DNA of 49,660 bases from Mycobacterium angelicum (GTDB lineage Bacteria; Actinomycetota; Actinomycetes; Mycobacteriales; Mycobacteriaceae). The stretch spans positions 1-49,660 of the forward strand of contig NZ_MVHE01000040.1 of NCBI RefSeq assembly GCF_002086155.1. Direction: 5' to 3'. The notes beneath the pieces were generated by a model. The model was given only the letters and a program-made list of their open reading frames with translations, did no database searches and was not told the origin of the DNA. This document shows positions 27,781-34,787 of the stretch, piece by piece; position 1 is the stretch's first letter; every line of letters begins with the position of its first letter. The translations under genes were made by a program, and so were the position numbers.

Positions 27781-27849
27781 AGGCAATATCTTGCAATTGA
27801 CCTATTTACGTGACTATTTCGGGCCTTTGTCGCCGGGCCCAGCCCGGCA

Positions 27850-28323
27850 CTACCCGTCAGCCTGGCAAATGCCGTATGGCACGGCTTTGAGGAGCGTGAC
27901 GCTCAGGACGTCGCCGCTGGGCAGGGTGTAGGTGCGTCGTTCACCAGGGCGGGCGCCTGTAATCGCGGCGCCTAACGGGGATTGGGTCGAATAGACCTCC
28001 AAATCGCCGTACTCGGCGTCGCGCACACCCAGTAGGAATGTTTCGGTCTCACCGGTGCCGTCGTAGCGGACCGACAAAACCATGCCGGGTTCGGCAACCC
28101 CGTCGTCGGGGGGTTGCCGGCCGACGACGGCATTGACCAATAGGTCATTAATCCGTTGAATCCTTGTCTGCCAAGCCCGTTGGACGGTCCCGTTGCTTTC
28201 ATCGATATCGCCGTCGGCGACTGCGGCAACTGCGGCGGCACGCGATTTGCGAATGCTGCCAAGTTCGCTTTGCAGCCGCCGGTAGGCCTGCGGCGACATC
28301 CATACGCTTTGCGTAGTGGTCAT
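27850..28323 (-). CDS. GreA/GreB-family transcript elongation factor-like protein
   Basis: A 157-residue protein. It has an N-terminal helical hairpin (SPQAYRRLQSELGSIRKSR... to QTRIQRINDLLVNAVVG) with acidic tip residues ADGDIDES, as in Gre factors. The C-terminal FKBP-like domain (GMVLSVRYDGTGETETFLLG, STQSPLGAAITGARPGERRT, SVTLLKAVPYG) is typical of the family. Gre factors insert the hairpin into RNA polymerase to rescue arrested complexes. This one is a paralogue rather than the housekeeping GreA and resembles mycobacterial Rv3788-like proteins. The ATG at 28323 follows AAGGAG; an ATG five codons upstream would place that site inside the gene. A broken paralogue lies directly upstream. 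Confidence 0.8.
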   Translation of the reverse strand: MTTTQSVWMSPQAYRRLQSELGSIRKSRAAAVAAVADGDIDESNGTVQRAWQTRIQRINDLLVNAVVGRQPPDDGVAEPGMVLSVRYDGTGETETFLLGVRDAEYGDLEVYSTQSPLGAAITGARPGERRTYTLPSGDVLSVTLLKAVPYGICQADG

Positions 28324-28337
28324 TTCTGCTCCTTCCA

Positions 28338-28690
28338 TTACGGCGCGGTGGTAAGCACCGACGCGCCAGCTGGGCTAGTCGCGATTCGGTGAACCCTTCG
28401 CTTTCTTTCTGGCCGTGTGCGTTTCGCCGCACTCAGTCCGTAGGGCACGGCATCTAGCAGCGTCACGAGGCGCCCCGATTCGTTAGGGATTGAGTAGATG
28501 CGTTGTTCGCCCGTCGACAGGATTCTCACTGACGACCGCATTGGTCAGCAGATCCTGAATCTTGCGGATGCGGGTGGGTCGCATTGAACGGCGCGGGGTG
28601 AGATTGGGGTTGTGATCCATGAAGTCATCCGTAACCTCCATGCTGCGGCCGGTGCGCAGCGCGGCAAGTTCGTGGTGATCTGTTCGGCCG
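28338..28690 (-). pseudogene. Broken GreA-like paralogue
   Basis: Two fragments in different frames match the intact GreA-like gene next door. HELAALRTGRSMEVTDDFMD... to IRKIQDLLTNAVVSENPVD corresponds to the coiled-coil half. GEQRIYSIPNESGRLVTLLD and AVPYG correspond to the C-terminal end. The middle of the FKBP-like domain is deleted and the join near 28525 changes frame. No intact N-terminus was found. This is a tandem duplicate that has decayed. Confidence 0.65.
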
Positions 28691-29000
28691 ACAGGCGACC
28701 GGTCACCGGGCTGTGCGCCAATCTCCACATGCCGTGTCCGCCCGCTACGTAGACATCGCGGGACACGACGCCGATCATCACACCTCCACAGTTGGAACTG
28801 GGGTTGACAGTTCCCCGCTACCTCCATGGTGGAGCAGGCGGGCGGCCTAGCGTTTGCCGGAACCGGACAACTGCGCGGCGGTCCGTTGTCGCGATGCGAT
28901 AGCGCCGGTGCTGAAGATGGGGTCTATGTCGCGGTCGCCGGCCGCCGAATCCGTTGATGATCGGCCGCGTCGTAGTGATCGGCCGCCGCCCCGCGTGTGT

Positions 29001-29294
29001 TCAGCGCGGGTTGCCGATCTCAAGGTGGAGGTCGTCGAGATAGTCGTCGTACGCCGCGACGATGTCCTCAAGGTCCAGTTGCCCGGGAAGGTCATCGGGG
29101 CGCTGCCGCGCGGTCAGAAAGGCCATCGTCGCGGTGATGATGCGAGTTTCGTCGGCGCCGGGCCCGCCGATGCGAGCCACGACCTCTGGCGTGGCTCGCA
29201 TTCGGATGGTGACCAGGTCGCCGTCCTGAGTGACGTGCACGAGGTAATCGTGATCGCCAAGCGATTCGACTTGCGGGGTTTCGATGTTCTGCAT
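29001..29294 (-). CDS. Small conserved-looking hypothetical protein
   Basis: A 97-residue acidic protein (MQNIETPQVESLGDHDYLVH, then VTIRMRATPEVVARIG, ATMAFLTARQRPDD, DLEDIVAAYDDYLDDLHLEI). It has no membrane segment, signal peptide or motif I can name. It has a good ribosome-binding site (TAGGAG, 8 bp before the ATG) and normal mycobacterial codon use, which supports expression. The strongly acidic C-terminal helix could bind a partner protein or cation. Its neighbours are small stress-type genes. The roughly 160 bp between it and the GreA-like remnant hold no recognisable gene. Confidence 0.65.
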   Translation of the reverse strand: MQNIETPQVESLGDHDYLVHVTQDGDLVTIRMRATPEVVARIGGPGADETRIITATMAFLTARQRPDDLPGQLDLEDIVAAYDDYLDDLHLEIGNPR

Positions 29295-29538
29295 TGTGAA
29301 TCTCCTAATTCTCTTGTGTTGTCCTGTGTTCCGCGGATCTCCGGCATGGGCGGAGCGCCAGGACTGGCTGGCGAATCAGCCCGCCAACGTGCAATTCGGT
29401 CCGCGTTCGCGCCGGCATCGATTGCCGGGCAGGGCTTTCGACCCGAACACCGGGATGCCTGGGGTAGCAGCGATCGGTCGGATGCGTCGTTGCTCCCGCG
29501 CCTGCTGTGGCACACAGAGACCACATACTCATACATTA

Positions 29539-29560
29539 ATACAATTGCACTTGTATAAAT
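29539..29560 (+). promoter_or_regulatory. AT-rich dyad with promoter-like core
   Basis: ATACAA-TTGCAC-TTGTAT has perfect 6-bp arms with a 6-nt spacer and runs into TTGTATAAATAG, which carries a TATAAA-like -10 box. The trailing AAATAG is shared with the dyads at 29657 and 31511. The direction is not certain; no gene start lies close on either side. Confidence 0.4.
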
Positions 29561-29656
29561 AGAGTTCTGAATCCGACGGGCCGTGCATCCCCTGGCAACT
29601 GAGCCTTGCGTTTCGCGGGGCAAACCGCCTGCAATCCGCCGGCCTGTGCTGGACCA

Positions 29657-29680
29657 TTTAGAGGGATATAATCCCGTAAA
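29657..29680 (+). promoter_or_regulatory. Dyad overlapping a consensus -10 box upstream of the small membrane protein
   Basis: TTTA-GA-GGGAT-ATA-ATCCC-G-TAAA is a symmetric element. The centre contains TATAAT (29667-29672), a perfect sigma-A -10 box. It lies about 90 bp upstream of the membrane-protein start at 29771. A repressor or activator binding the dyad would directly cover the promoter (inference). Confidence 0.5.
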
Positions 29681-29770
29681 TAGTGTTGTGGAGGCGGCTC
29701 GTGGTGCGGTGTGTCCCGATGGTCCCGGTGTCCCTCCGGTGCGCGTCGCACCACGGGGAACGCAGGCCTC

Positions 29771-30073
29771 ATGGTCAATGACGTCGAGAAACGCTGGAAC
29801 GACCCACCCACCTTTCGCGCGGCGGCGATCTACGTCGTTGTCGTTGTGGTCATGGCCGGCCTGTCGTTTTTCGTGTTCGGCATGACGCGCGCACCAATAG
29901 GCGCGCTCGGAGTACCCGTTCTTCTCTTCGCGGGAGGGGTCGGCGCGTTCTTGAAGACTTACTGCGTGTGGCGGGCCGAAGGTGTATGGCCGATCTGGCA
30001 TGGCGCTGGATGGTTCCTTTTAACCCTGATGCTGGTCAGCCTCAGCGTGCCGGTGCTGGCATTGTCGCGTTGA
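29771..30073 (+). CDS. Small three-helix membrane protein of unknown function
   Basis: A 100-residue protein with a short cytoplasmic N-terminus (MVNDVEKRWNDPPTFR) and three predicted transmembrane helices (IYVVVVVVMAGLSFFVFGM, ALGVPVLLFAGGVGAFL, WFLLTLMLVSLSVPVLAL). The ATG at 29771 is chosen because the 20 codons upstream have no membrane-protein character. No strong Shine-Dalgarno is seen. An AT-rich dyad with a TATAAT box lies about 90 bp upstream. I do not recognise the family. The following 199 bp to the DUF488 gene hold nothing I can identify. Confidence 0.6.
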   Translation: MVNDVEKRWNDPPTFRAAAIYVVVVVVMAGLSFFVFGMTRAPIGALGVPVLLFAGGVGAFLKTYCVWRAEGVWPIWHGAGWFLLTLMLVSLSVPVLALSR

Positions 30074-30272
30074 CCGCCGCGTGCGGCCGGATCCGCTGGG
30101 GTTCGTCCACCTCCGCATTTTGGAGAGGCTCCCGGGTGTGATGTCCAGGGAGCTGATCGTGCCGCGTGTTGGCGGCGGTTGAGCCGCCCGGTAGCCATGG
30201 GCGGCTACGTGGCGGCCTGCCGTGCGAAAGTGTGCGGCTTGCGTTGGCGGCCCGGCCTTTTCGTGAGCTCGG

Positions 30273-30656
30273 TCAGTCCCCGCCGGAGTGTGTGCCGTGG
30301 GCCACGAGATCGGCGAGGACAGCGGCTTCGCTGATATCGGCAGCTTTGGACGCGGTCAGCAGTGTCAGCATCTGCTTCTCCGCCAAGTCACCCAGATGCG
30401 CTAGTGCGTCCGCGCGGTCGGACTCGGTCAACTCCGCACGGTACCGACGGGCGAACTCGTCGAACAACTTTGGGTCGTGGCGGTACCACTTCCGCAGTTC
30501 GGTCGACGGCGCGACCTGCTTGCACCACTCATCCAGTTGGGCCCTGTCTTTGCTCATGCCGCGCGGCCAGATCCGGTCCACCAGAACCCGCGTGCCATCG
30601 TCGGGTGTTGCCGAATCATAGATTCGGCCCACCTTGACGTGTCGTTGTCGGCGCAT
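30273..30656 (-). CDS. DUF488 (YeaO-like) family protein
   Basis: A 127-residue cytosolic protein: HVKVGRIYDSATPDDGTRVL, VDRIWPRGMSKDRAQLDEWC, KWYRHDPKLFDEFARRYRAEL and LTLLTASKAADISEAAVLAD. The IYD...GxRVLVDRxWPRG signature is typical of DUF488. The biochemical role is not established; members occur in stress and metal-response contexts. The ATG at 30656 follows AAAGGAGGGG, an excellent ribosome-binding site. A longer frame upstream is not supported. It lies 53 bp downstream of the SufR-like regulator on the same strand and is probably co-transcribed with it. Confidence 0.85.
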   Translation of the reverse strand: MRRQRHVKVGRIYDSATPDDGTRVLVDRIWPRGMSKDRAQLDEWCKQVAPSTELRKWYRHDPKLFDEFARRYRAELTESDRADALAHLGDLAEKQMLTLLTASKAADISEAAVLADLVAHGTHSGGD

Positions 30657-30709
30657 TGCCCCTCCTTTGTTGGCATGGTCTTGCGACCGGTACGTAGCGG
30701 ACATTTCAC

Positions 30710-31504
30710 TCACCCAGCCACCAGCCTGGCTACACAGAGGTCGGGCTCGACCAGCGGCTCGAGGTGTGCCGTCATTGCCGGGCGTACGGATTTGGGCCCG
30801 CCTTCGCCCCCGGCCGGTGACTTGTCGACCAGACCCTGCAGCAAACCCAGATGTATTGCGCACACCACCTCGGGGCGTGACCGCGCCAGCTCCCGCACCG
30901 GGCAGGCGTGCAGCCGAATGATCCGCTCCGCCCCGAGCGCCGACCCACTCTCAGCCGACGAGGGTCGTGGTTCTGCGGTGGCGGCAAGCTCCGGGGCGAA
31001 CCCCATCCCAGCGAAAGTCGCGGTGGTGTCCATCGCCGCTCGATCGAGCGCGTCGACGTCGTCGGCGTGCGACGCATCTTCGGCAACATCGATGCCGATC
31101 GCCCGGGGAGAGGCTATCCGGGCGGCCCACTTATGCCCGGCGTGCTGTGCGCGACGCGCACGTGTTTCCTCCGTCCGACCCAGTTCCATCGCAAGGACCT
31201 CGGCCAGAGCCCGATAGTCCACCCGCGCCCCGACGGCCCGATAACCGGTGCGTGGCCGACCGCGCCCGGGGCGGTTGATTCTGGTGCGAACGATCACGTC
31301 CTCGTCGCAGAGCCCGTCCAGATGAAACCGCACGGTCGTGACATGCAATCCCATCTGTGAGGCAAGTTCGACGGCATCTATCCCACCGTCGTGCTCGCGC
31401 ACCATCGCAAGTACCCGTTCGCGTTGCCGGTTGCGCGGCAGGCGATCTTGTCGCTGCCGCCCGGCCCGGGTGTCTGTCGCCTCGTTCAACTCGCCGACTT
31501 CCAT
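30710..31504 (-). CDS. SufR-like winged-helix regulator with probable Fe-S cluster
   Basis: A 264-residue regulator. The N-terminal winged helix covers about 28-100 (RERVLAMVREHDGGIDAVEL, LHVTTVRFHLDGL, GRGRPRTGYRAVG). The C-terminal part has three Cys at about 201, 215 and 257 (HACPVRELARSRPEVVC and EPDLC), similar to the cluster-binding Cys of SufR (Rv1460 type). It probably senses iron, oxidative or nitrosative stress. The start codon lies just downstream of an AT-rich dyad (31511-31540) that may contain its own promoter and operator, so autoregulation is likely. DUF488 follows on the same strand. This is not SufR itself: no suf operon is present. Confidence 0.75.
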   Translation of the reverse strand: MEVGELNEATDTRAGRQRQDRLPRNRQRERVLAMVREHDGGIDAVELASQMGLHVTTVRFHLDGLCDEDVIVRTRINRPGRGRPRTGYRAVGARVDYRALAEVLAMELGRTEETRARRAQHAGHKWAARIASPRAIGIDVAEDASHADDVDALDRAAMDTTATFAGMGFAPELAATAEPRPSSAESGSALGAERIIRLHACPVRELARSRPEVVCAIHLGLLQGLVDKSPAGGEGGPKSVRPAMTAHLEPLVEPDLCVARLVAG

Positions 31505-31510
31505 CTCGAC

Positions 31511-31540
31511 TATTTAACGGATATACTTCCTTTATATTAA
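31511..31540 (-). promoter_or_regulatory. AT-rich dyad at the start of the SufR-like regulator gene
   Basis: The minus strand carries TTAATATA-AAGGAAG-TATATCCGTTAA, an imperfect dyad ending only about 7-10 bp before the ATG at 31504, which suggests a leaderless or near-leaderless transcript. Its tail ATCCGTTAAATAGT closely resembles ATCCCGTAAATAGT of the dyad at 29657-29680, so the same regulator may bind both. Confidence 0.45.
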
Positions 31541-31654
31541 CCCACCCATCCGGAAAGGCAACGACGATTCAGCGGCGAAAGTCGCTGTTTACCAAGTGTT
31601 TGCGCAATCCCAGGGGGATTCGGGTCAACGACGATCGAAGGCGGGAGGCCGTTT

Positions 31655-31966
31655 ATGTCTACACCGACTCTGCACCCGAATGCCCCACGGACGCTGGTGA
31701 TTCCTCCTCACACTGACCCGACCCGCGGCTACCGGGCCGTGACGGCCGCGGCTAATCCGGACGACGTTTCGACCACTGACAAACTGACGAGTATCGGTGC
31801 GGATGAGGCCGAGGATCGTCGCATCGCGCTGACAGCGCAGCACCGCTGGGAGAACGAAGGTGGCGCATTACGCCCACCGCAGCAGCCTGGCCGAGCCGCC
31901 ACACCACCACGAGAACAGGAGTCACGGCACCGGCTGTCGTCAGCAGATGCGATGCGATCGCGGTAG
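31655..31966 (+). CDS. Hypothetical protein of 103 residues
   Basis: The frame starts MSTPTLHPNAPRTLVIPPHT after a GGGAGG ribosome-binding site. It is Pro/Arg-rich, with a central stretch LTSIGADEAEDRRIALTAQH followed by RWENEGGAL, which looks like a conserved helical motif of small mycobacterial proteins. No membrane segment or known domain. It is divergent from the SufR-like gene and lies 42 bp before the nitroreductase remnant, so it may once have been in an operon with that gene. Confidence that it is expressed is moderate. Confidence 0.5.
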   Translation: MSTPTLHPNAPRTLVIPPHTDPTRGYRAVTAAANPDDVSTTDKLTSIGADEAEDRRIALTAQHRWENEGGALRPPQQPGRAATPPREQESRHRLSSADAMRSR

Positions 31967-31975
31967 CCTTGACGT

Positions 31976-31988
31976 GACAACAGTTGTC
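31976..31988 (+). promoter_or_regulatory. Short palindrome upstream of the nitroreductase remnant
   Basis: GACAA-CAG-TTGTC is a perfect 5-bp inverted repeat 20 bp before the remnant start at 32009. It could be an operator. It does not fit the DosR consensus, which might have been expected for an acg-type gene. Confidence 0.3.
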
Positions 31989-32008
31989 GAGGTGAGGCAG
32001 CCGAAACG

Positions 32009-32478
32009 ATGAATGCGCAATTTCCGGATGCCGAGACACTGTGGACGGTCCTGGCACTGGCCACTCGCGCGCCGTCCATCTACAACACGCAACCGTGGCA
32101 TTGGCGGGTCGGCAACGCCAGGTTAGGTCTGTATGCCGACCCGAGCATGCAATTGCGCAACGCCGATCCCGACGAACGGGACCTGATCTTGACCCCAACT
32201 ACCTTGCTGCGATCGACGTGTACCCACAAACCGCCGATCAGATCGATGTCGTGTTGGCAGCGGCCATCCCACGACGGCGAACCGATCGCCGGCATTACAG
32301 TCCGTGGGAAGTGCCCGCGGATGCGATCGCCTCAATGGCTACGCGATGCGATCCGCTGCGCGTTTGGTACCCGCGGGTGGCCGCAGATGCTGGCGCGGGT
32401 GGGCTGGGCGCCGATCAACGCAGATCCGTTGCCCGCGACGCCGCGCCGCAGACTATTCCGCGTGGTTGCGCGGCCTGA
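32009..32478 (+). pseudogene. Acg-family nitroreductase remnant
   Basis: The N-terminus MNAQFPDAETLWTVLALATR then APSIYNTQPWHWRVGNARLG matches the mycobacterial Acg group (Rv2032, Rv3127, Rv3131). That match stops at NADPDERDLIL. A second fragment in another frame, VLAAAIPRRRTDRRHYSPWE, matches the family's middle. The rest is missing: the usual length is about 330 residues, but only about 155 codons' worth remain before the convergent acyl-CoA dehydrogenase gene. Deletions and at least one frameshift are evident. In M. tuberculosis these genes belong to the DosR dormancy regulon. Confidence 0.7.
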
Positions 32479-33561
32479 TCACGACAGACCCGATTTGGCC
32501 AGCCCGGCACCGAGTTCGGTGAGATAGCGGTCCGGACCGCCGCGAAATGCGCTCCAGCCGAGCAGGCGCTTGAGGTAGAGGTGCGCGTCGTGCTCCCAGG
32601 TGTAGCCGATTCCGCCGAACACCTGAATCGCGGTGTCGGCCACCGTCGCCAGTCGCCCGGAGAAGGCCTTGGCCCGCACCGAGGCCAGATGACGTTCGGC
32701 CGGGTCCGCCTCATCGGCGGCCCATAGCGCGTGGATCACCCCGCTGCGGGCCAGCTCGACCGTTTCGTACATGTCGACACACAAGTGCTGGATCGCCTGA
32801 AACGATCCGATGGCCTGTCCGAACTGTTTTCGCACCTTTGCGTAGTCGACGGCCAGATGCAGGACGGCGCGTGCGGCGCCGAGCGCGTCGGCGGCGCGGG
32901 CGATCAGTACGTCGTCGGCCAGCGCCGCGACAGCATCCGGTGGCGCGTCGGCCAGGCGTTGAGCGGCCACGCCGTCCAATTCGACACGAAACTCCTTGCG
33001 GGTCTGGTCGATACCACGCTCCGACGTCACCGACACGCCCGGGGCGCTGGTATCGACTGCGAAAAGCGCTGTGTCACCGGCTGTTTCGGCGAGCACAAGC
33101 AGCACGTCGGCGGCCGCGGCGTCGGGTACGGCGCTAAGAGCGCCGGTCAGCACGATCCCAACTGCACGCGAAGTACCAGCCGCCTGATCGAGCGCCACGG
33201 TGGCGATCGTGGTGCCGTCGGCGATCCCGGTCAACAGCCCGGGTGCTTTGGCACCGAACCGGGCCAGCGCCCGCACGGCCGCCACCGCGCTGGACAGCCA
33301 CGGTCCCGGGTACAGCGCGGCCCCCAGCTCTTCGGCGACGACGCCGGCCTCGACCATCGTCATCCCGGCGCCACCGTATTCGGCCGGTACCAACAGCCCG
33401 GTCGCGCCGAGATCGGCGAGACCGCGCCAAACGGCTCCGGTGCTACCGGTGGGGTCGTCGAGCAGTGCCCGCACATGGCCCGAGATCGATGCCTTCTCAG
33501 AAAGAAAGCGGCGCAGGGTATCTCGCAACGCGACCTGTTCGTCGGTGAGTTCGAGGTTCAT
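32479..33561 (-). CDS. Acyl-CoA dehydrogenase, FadE18-like subunit
   Basis: A 360-residue acyl-CoA dehydrogenase of the short partner type (MNLELTDEQVALRDTLRRFL; GLLVPAEYGGAGMTMVEAGV; YAKVRKQFGQAIGSFQAIQH; QVFGGIGYTWEHDAHLYLKR). Its length is close to M. tuberculosis FadE18 (about 360). The ATG overlaps the stop of the upstream FadE17-like gene (ATGA), so the two are translationally coupled. Such pairs form alpha2-beta2 heterotetramers that dehydrogenate acyl-CoA chains on sterol or other bulky substrates (knowledge from the ChsE-type enzymes). The enzyme uses FAD and acts in beta-oxidation in the cytosol. Confidence 0.9.
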   Translation of the reverse strand: MNLELTDEQVALRDTLRRFLSEKASISGHVRALLDDPTGSTGAVWRGLADLGATGLLVPAEYGGAGMTMVEAGVVAEELGAALYPGPWLSSAVAAVRALARFGAKAPGLLTGIADGTTIATVALDQAAGTSRAVGIVLTGALSAVPDAAAADVLLVLAETAGDTALFAVDTSAPGVSVTSERGIDQTRKEFRVELDGVAAQRLADAPPDAVAALADDVLIARAADALGAARAVLHLAVDYAKVRKQFGQAIGSFQAIQHLCVDMYETVELARSGVIHALWAADEADPAERHLASVRAKAFSGRLATVADTAIQVFGGIGYTWEHDAHLYLKRLLGWSAFRGGPDRYLTELGAGLAKSGLS

Positions 33562-34685
33562 CGGCGGGGCAACCCCAGCACGCGATGGGCGGTGATGTTC
33601 TTGTTGATCTGTGTGGTGCCGCCCGCGATGGTCAGCGACCGCGAGGTCAACCGGTAGTCGGCCCACCGGCCGGTGCCCAGCGTGTCGAAGGCCAGCGCCG
33701 CCAGGTCCTGTCCGATCTGACCCCACACGGTTTTGGCGAGGCTGGCCGACCCGAGCGGGTCACCGCCGTGCAGTGTCGCCGAAATCGAGCGCTGGCAGAG
33801 CACTTCGAGATACTTGATGTCGACTGCAAGCTCACCGAGGCGGCGCAGCGTCACCGGATCATCGAGCGCCCCGGCCGTGCGCAAGTCGGCCACCAGTTCC
33901 TGCAGCCGCACCTGCAGTTCGGCATAGAGCCGTGCGGCCCCGGCACGCTCGTGGCTGAGCGTGGTGGTGGCGACCTGCCAGCCGCCGTCCAGCGGACCGA
34001 GCAGAGCGGTGGCGGGCACGCGCACATCGTGCAGGAACACCTCGGCGAAATCGGTCTCGCCGTTGAGCGTGACGAGCGGACGGACCTCGATGCCGGGCAG
34101 GCTCATGTCGACGATCAGACAGGAGATGCCCTGGTGCTTGGGCGCGTCGGGATCGGTGCGGACATACAGCTGACACCACTTCGCTCGATGCCCGAGTGAG
34201 GTCCAGATCTTCTGTCCGGTCACCACGAATTCGTCACCATCGCGCACCGCGCGGGTGCGCAGCGCGGCCAGATCGGATCCGGCTTCGGGTTCCGACATAC
34301 CCTGGCACCAGATGTCGTCGGCGCGCATCATGCGGGGGAGCAGCGTCGTCTTCTGGTTTTCGGTGCCGTACTGCATGATCGCCGGGGCGATGTTGTTCAT
34401 GCCAATGACGTTGAGCGGCAACGGCGCCCGGGCCCGAGTGGTTTCCTCGGTGTACACCAGCTGCTCGAGCACGGTCGCGCCGCGACCGCCGTACTCCCGG
34501 GGCCAGGAGACCGCCGCCCAGCCCGCGTCGGCCAGCGTCGCATTCCACTGCCGCAGCAGCTCGAATTCCGCGTCACGGCCGGGATGGCGGCGGGCGGCGA
34601 TCAACTCGTCGGTCAGATTGGCCGATAGCCACGCGCGCAGGTCGCCTCGAAACCGCTCTACTTCGGCCGGGTATGAGAAATCCAC
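33558..34685 (-). CDS. Acyl-CoA dehydrogenase, FadE17-like subunit
   Basis: A 375-residue acyl-CoA dehydrogenase: VDFSYPAEVERFRGDLRAWL, WPREYGGRGATVLEQLVYTE, CQGMSEPEAGSDLAALRTRA and a C-terminal GGTTQINKNITAHRVLGLPR. It is the larger partner of the following FadE18-like protein. The start is taken as the GTG at 34685, which begins the conserved N-terminus. The frame remains open upstream but without homology-like sequence. A Mce3R-type motif lies 54-70 bp upstream, matching the known control of fadE17-fadE18 by Mce3R in M. tuberculosis. The usual final EI of GTxEI is QI here; the catalytic base was not assigned. Confidence 0.9.
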   Translation of the reverse strand: MDFSYPAEVERFRGDLRAWLSANLTDELIAARRHPGRDAEFELLRQWNATLADAGWAAVSWPREYGGRGATVLEQLVYTEETTRARAPLPLNVIGMNNIAPAIMQYGTENQKTTLLPRMMRADDIWCQGMSEPEAGSDLAALRTRAVRDGDEFVVTGQKIWTSLGHRAKWCQLYVRTDPDAPKHQGISCLIVDMSLPGIEVRPLVTLNGETDFAEVFLHDVRVPATALLGPLDGGWQVATTTLSHERAGAARLYAELQVRLQELVADLRTAGALDDPVTLRRLGELAVDIKYLEVLCQRSISATLHGGDPLGSASLAKTVWGQIGQDLAALAFDTLGTGRWADYRLTSRSLTIAGGTTQINKNITAHRVLGLPRR

Positions 34686-34738
34686 GTGCGTCCGGTTACC
34701 TCTGCGCGATTGACTGTGCTCACGCCGGACTTTACGTT

Positions 34739-34755
34739 GGAACAGATATTTGGTC
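34739..34755 (+). promoter_or_regulatory. Candidate Mce3R-type operator between the fadE pair and the vWA gene
   Basis: GGAACAGATATTTGGTC is an AT-rich imperfect palindrome (12 of 16 central positions symmetric). It sits in the middle of the 102-bp divergent region, 54 bp from the FadE17-like start and 33 bp from the proposed vWA start. It shares 14 of 17 positions with the site at 37294 and its first 14 with the site at 36427-36411. Confidence 0.55.
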
Positions 34756-34787
34756 AATCGAGATCGCGGGTATTGAGGGGCGACCGG

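Larger units (their letters stand above)
29295..29770. other. 476-bp stretch without a supported gene, holding two AT-rich dyads
   Basis: No frame here has coding character on either strand. The stretch does contain two AT-rich inverted repeats with promoter-like cores, listed separately (29539-29556 and 29657-29680). These stand out sharply from the high-GC surroundings. Confidence 0.5.

Noticed and set aside
27816..27836. A possible DosR box near TTCGGGCCTTTGTCGCCGGG
   Set aside because: Only about 13 of 20 positions agree with the DosR consensus, the central positions mismatch, and it lies between convergent gene ends where no promoter is needed.
28545..28827. A minus-strand frame upstream of the GreA-like remnant (MMIGVVSRDVYVAGGHGMWR...)
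   Set aside because: It has no recognisable family, is overlapped by the remnant in another frame, and has no ribosome-binding site; not enough to call a gene.
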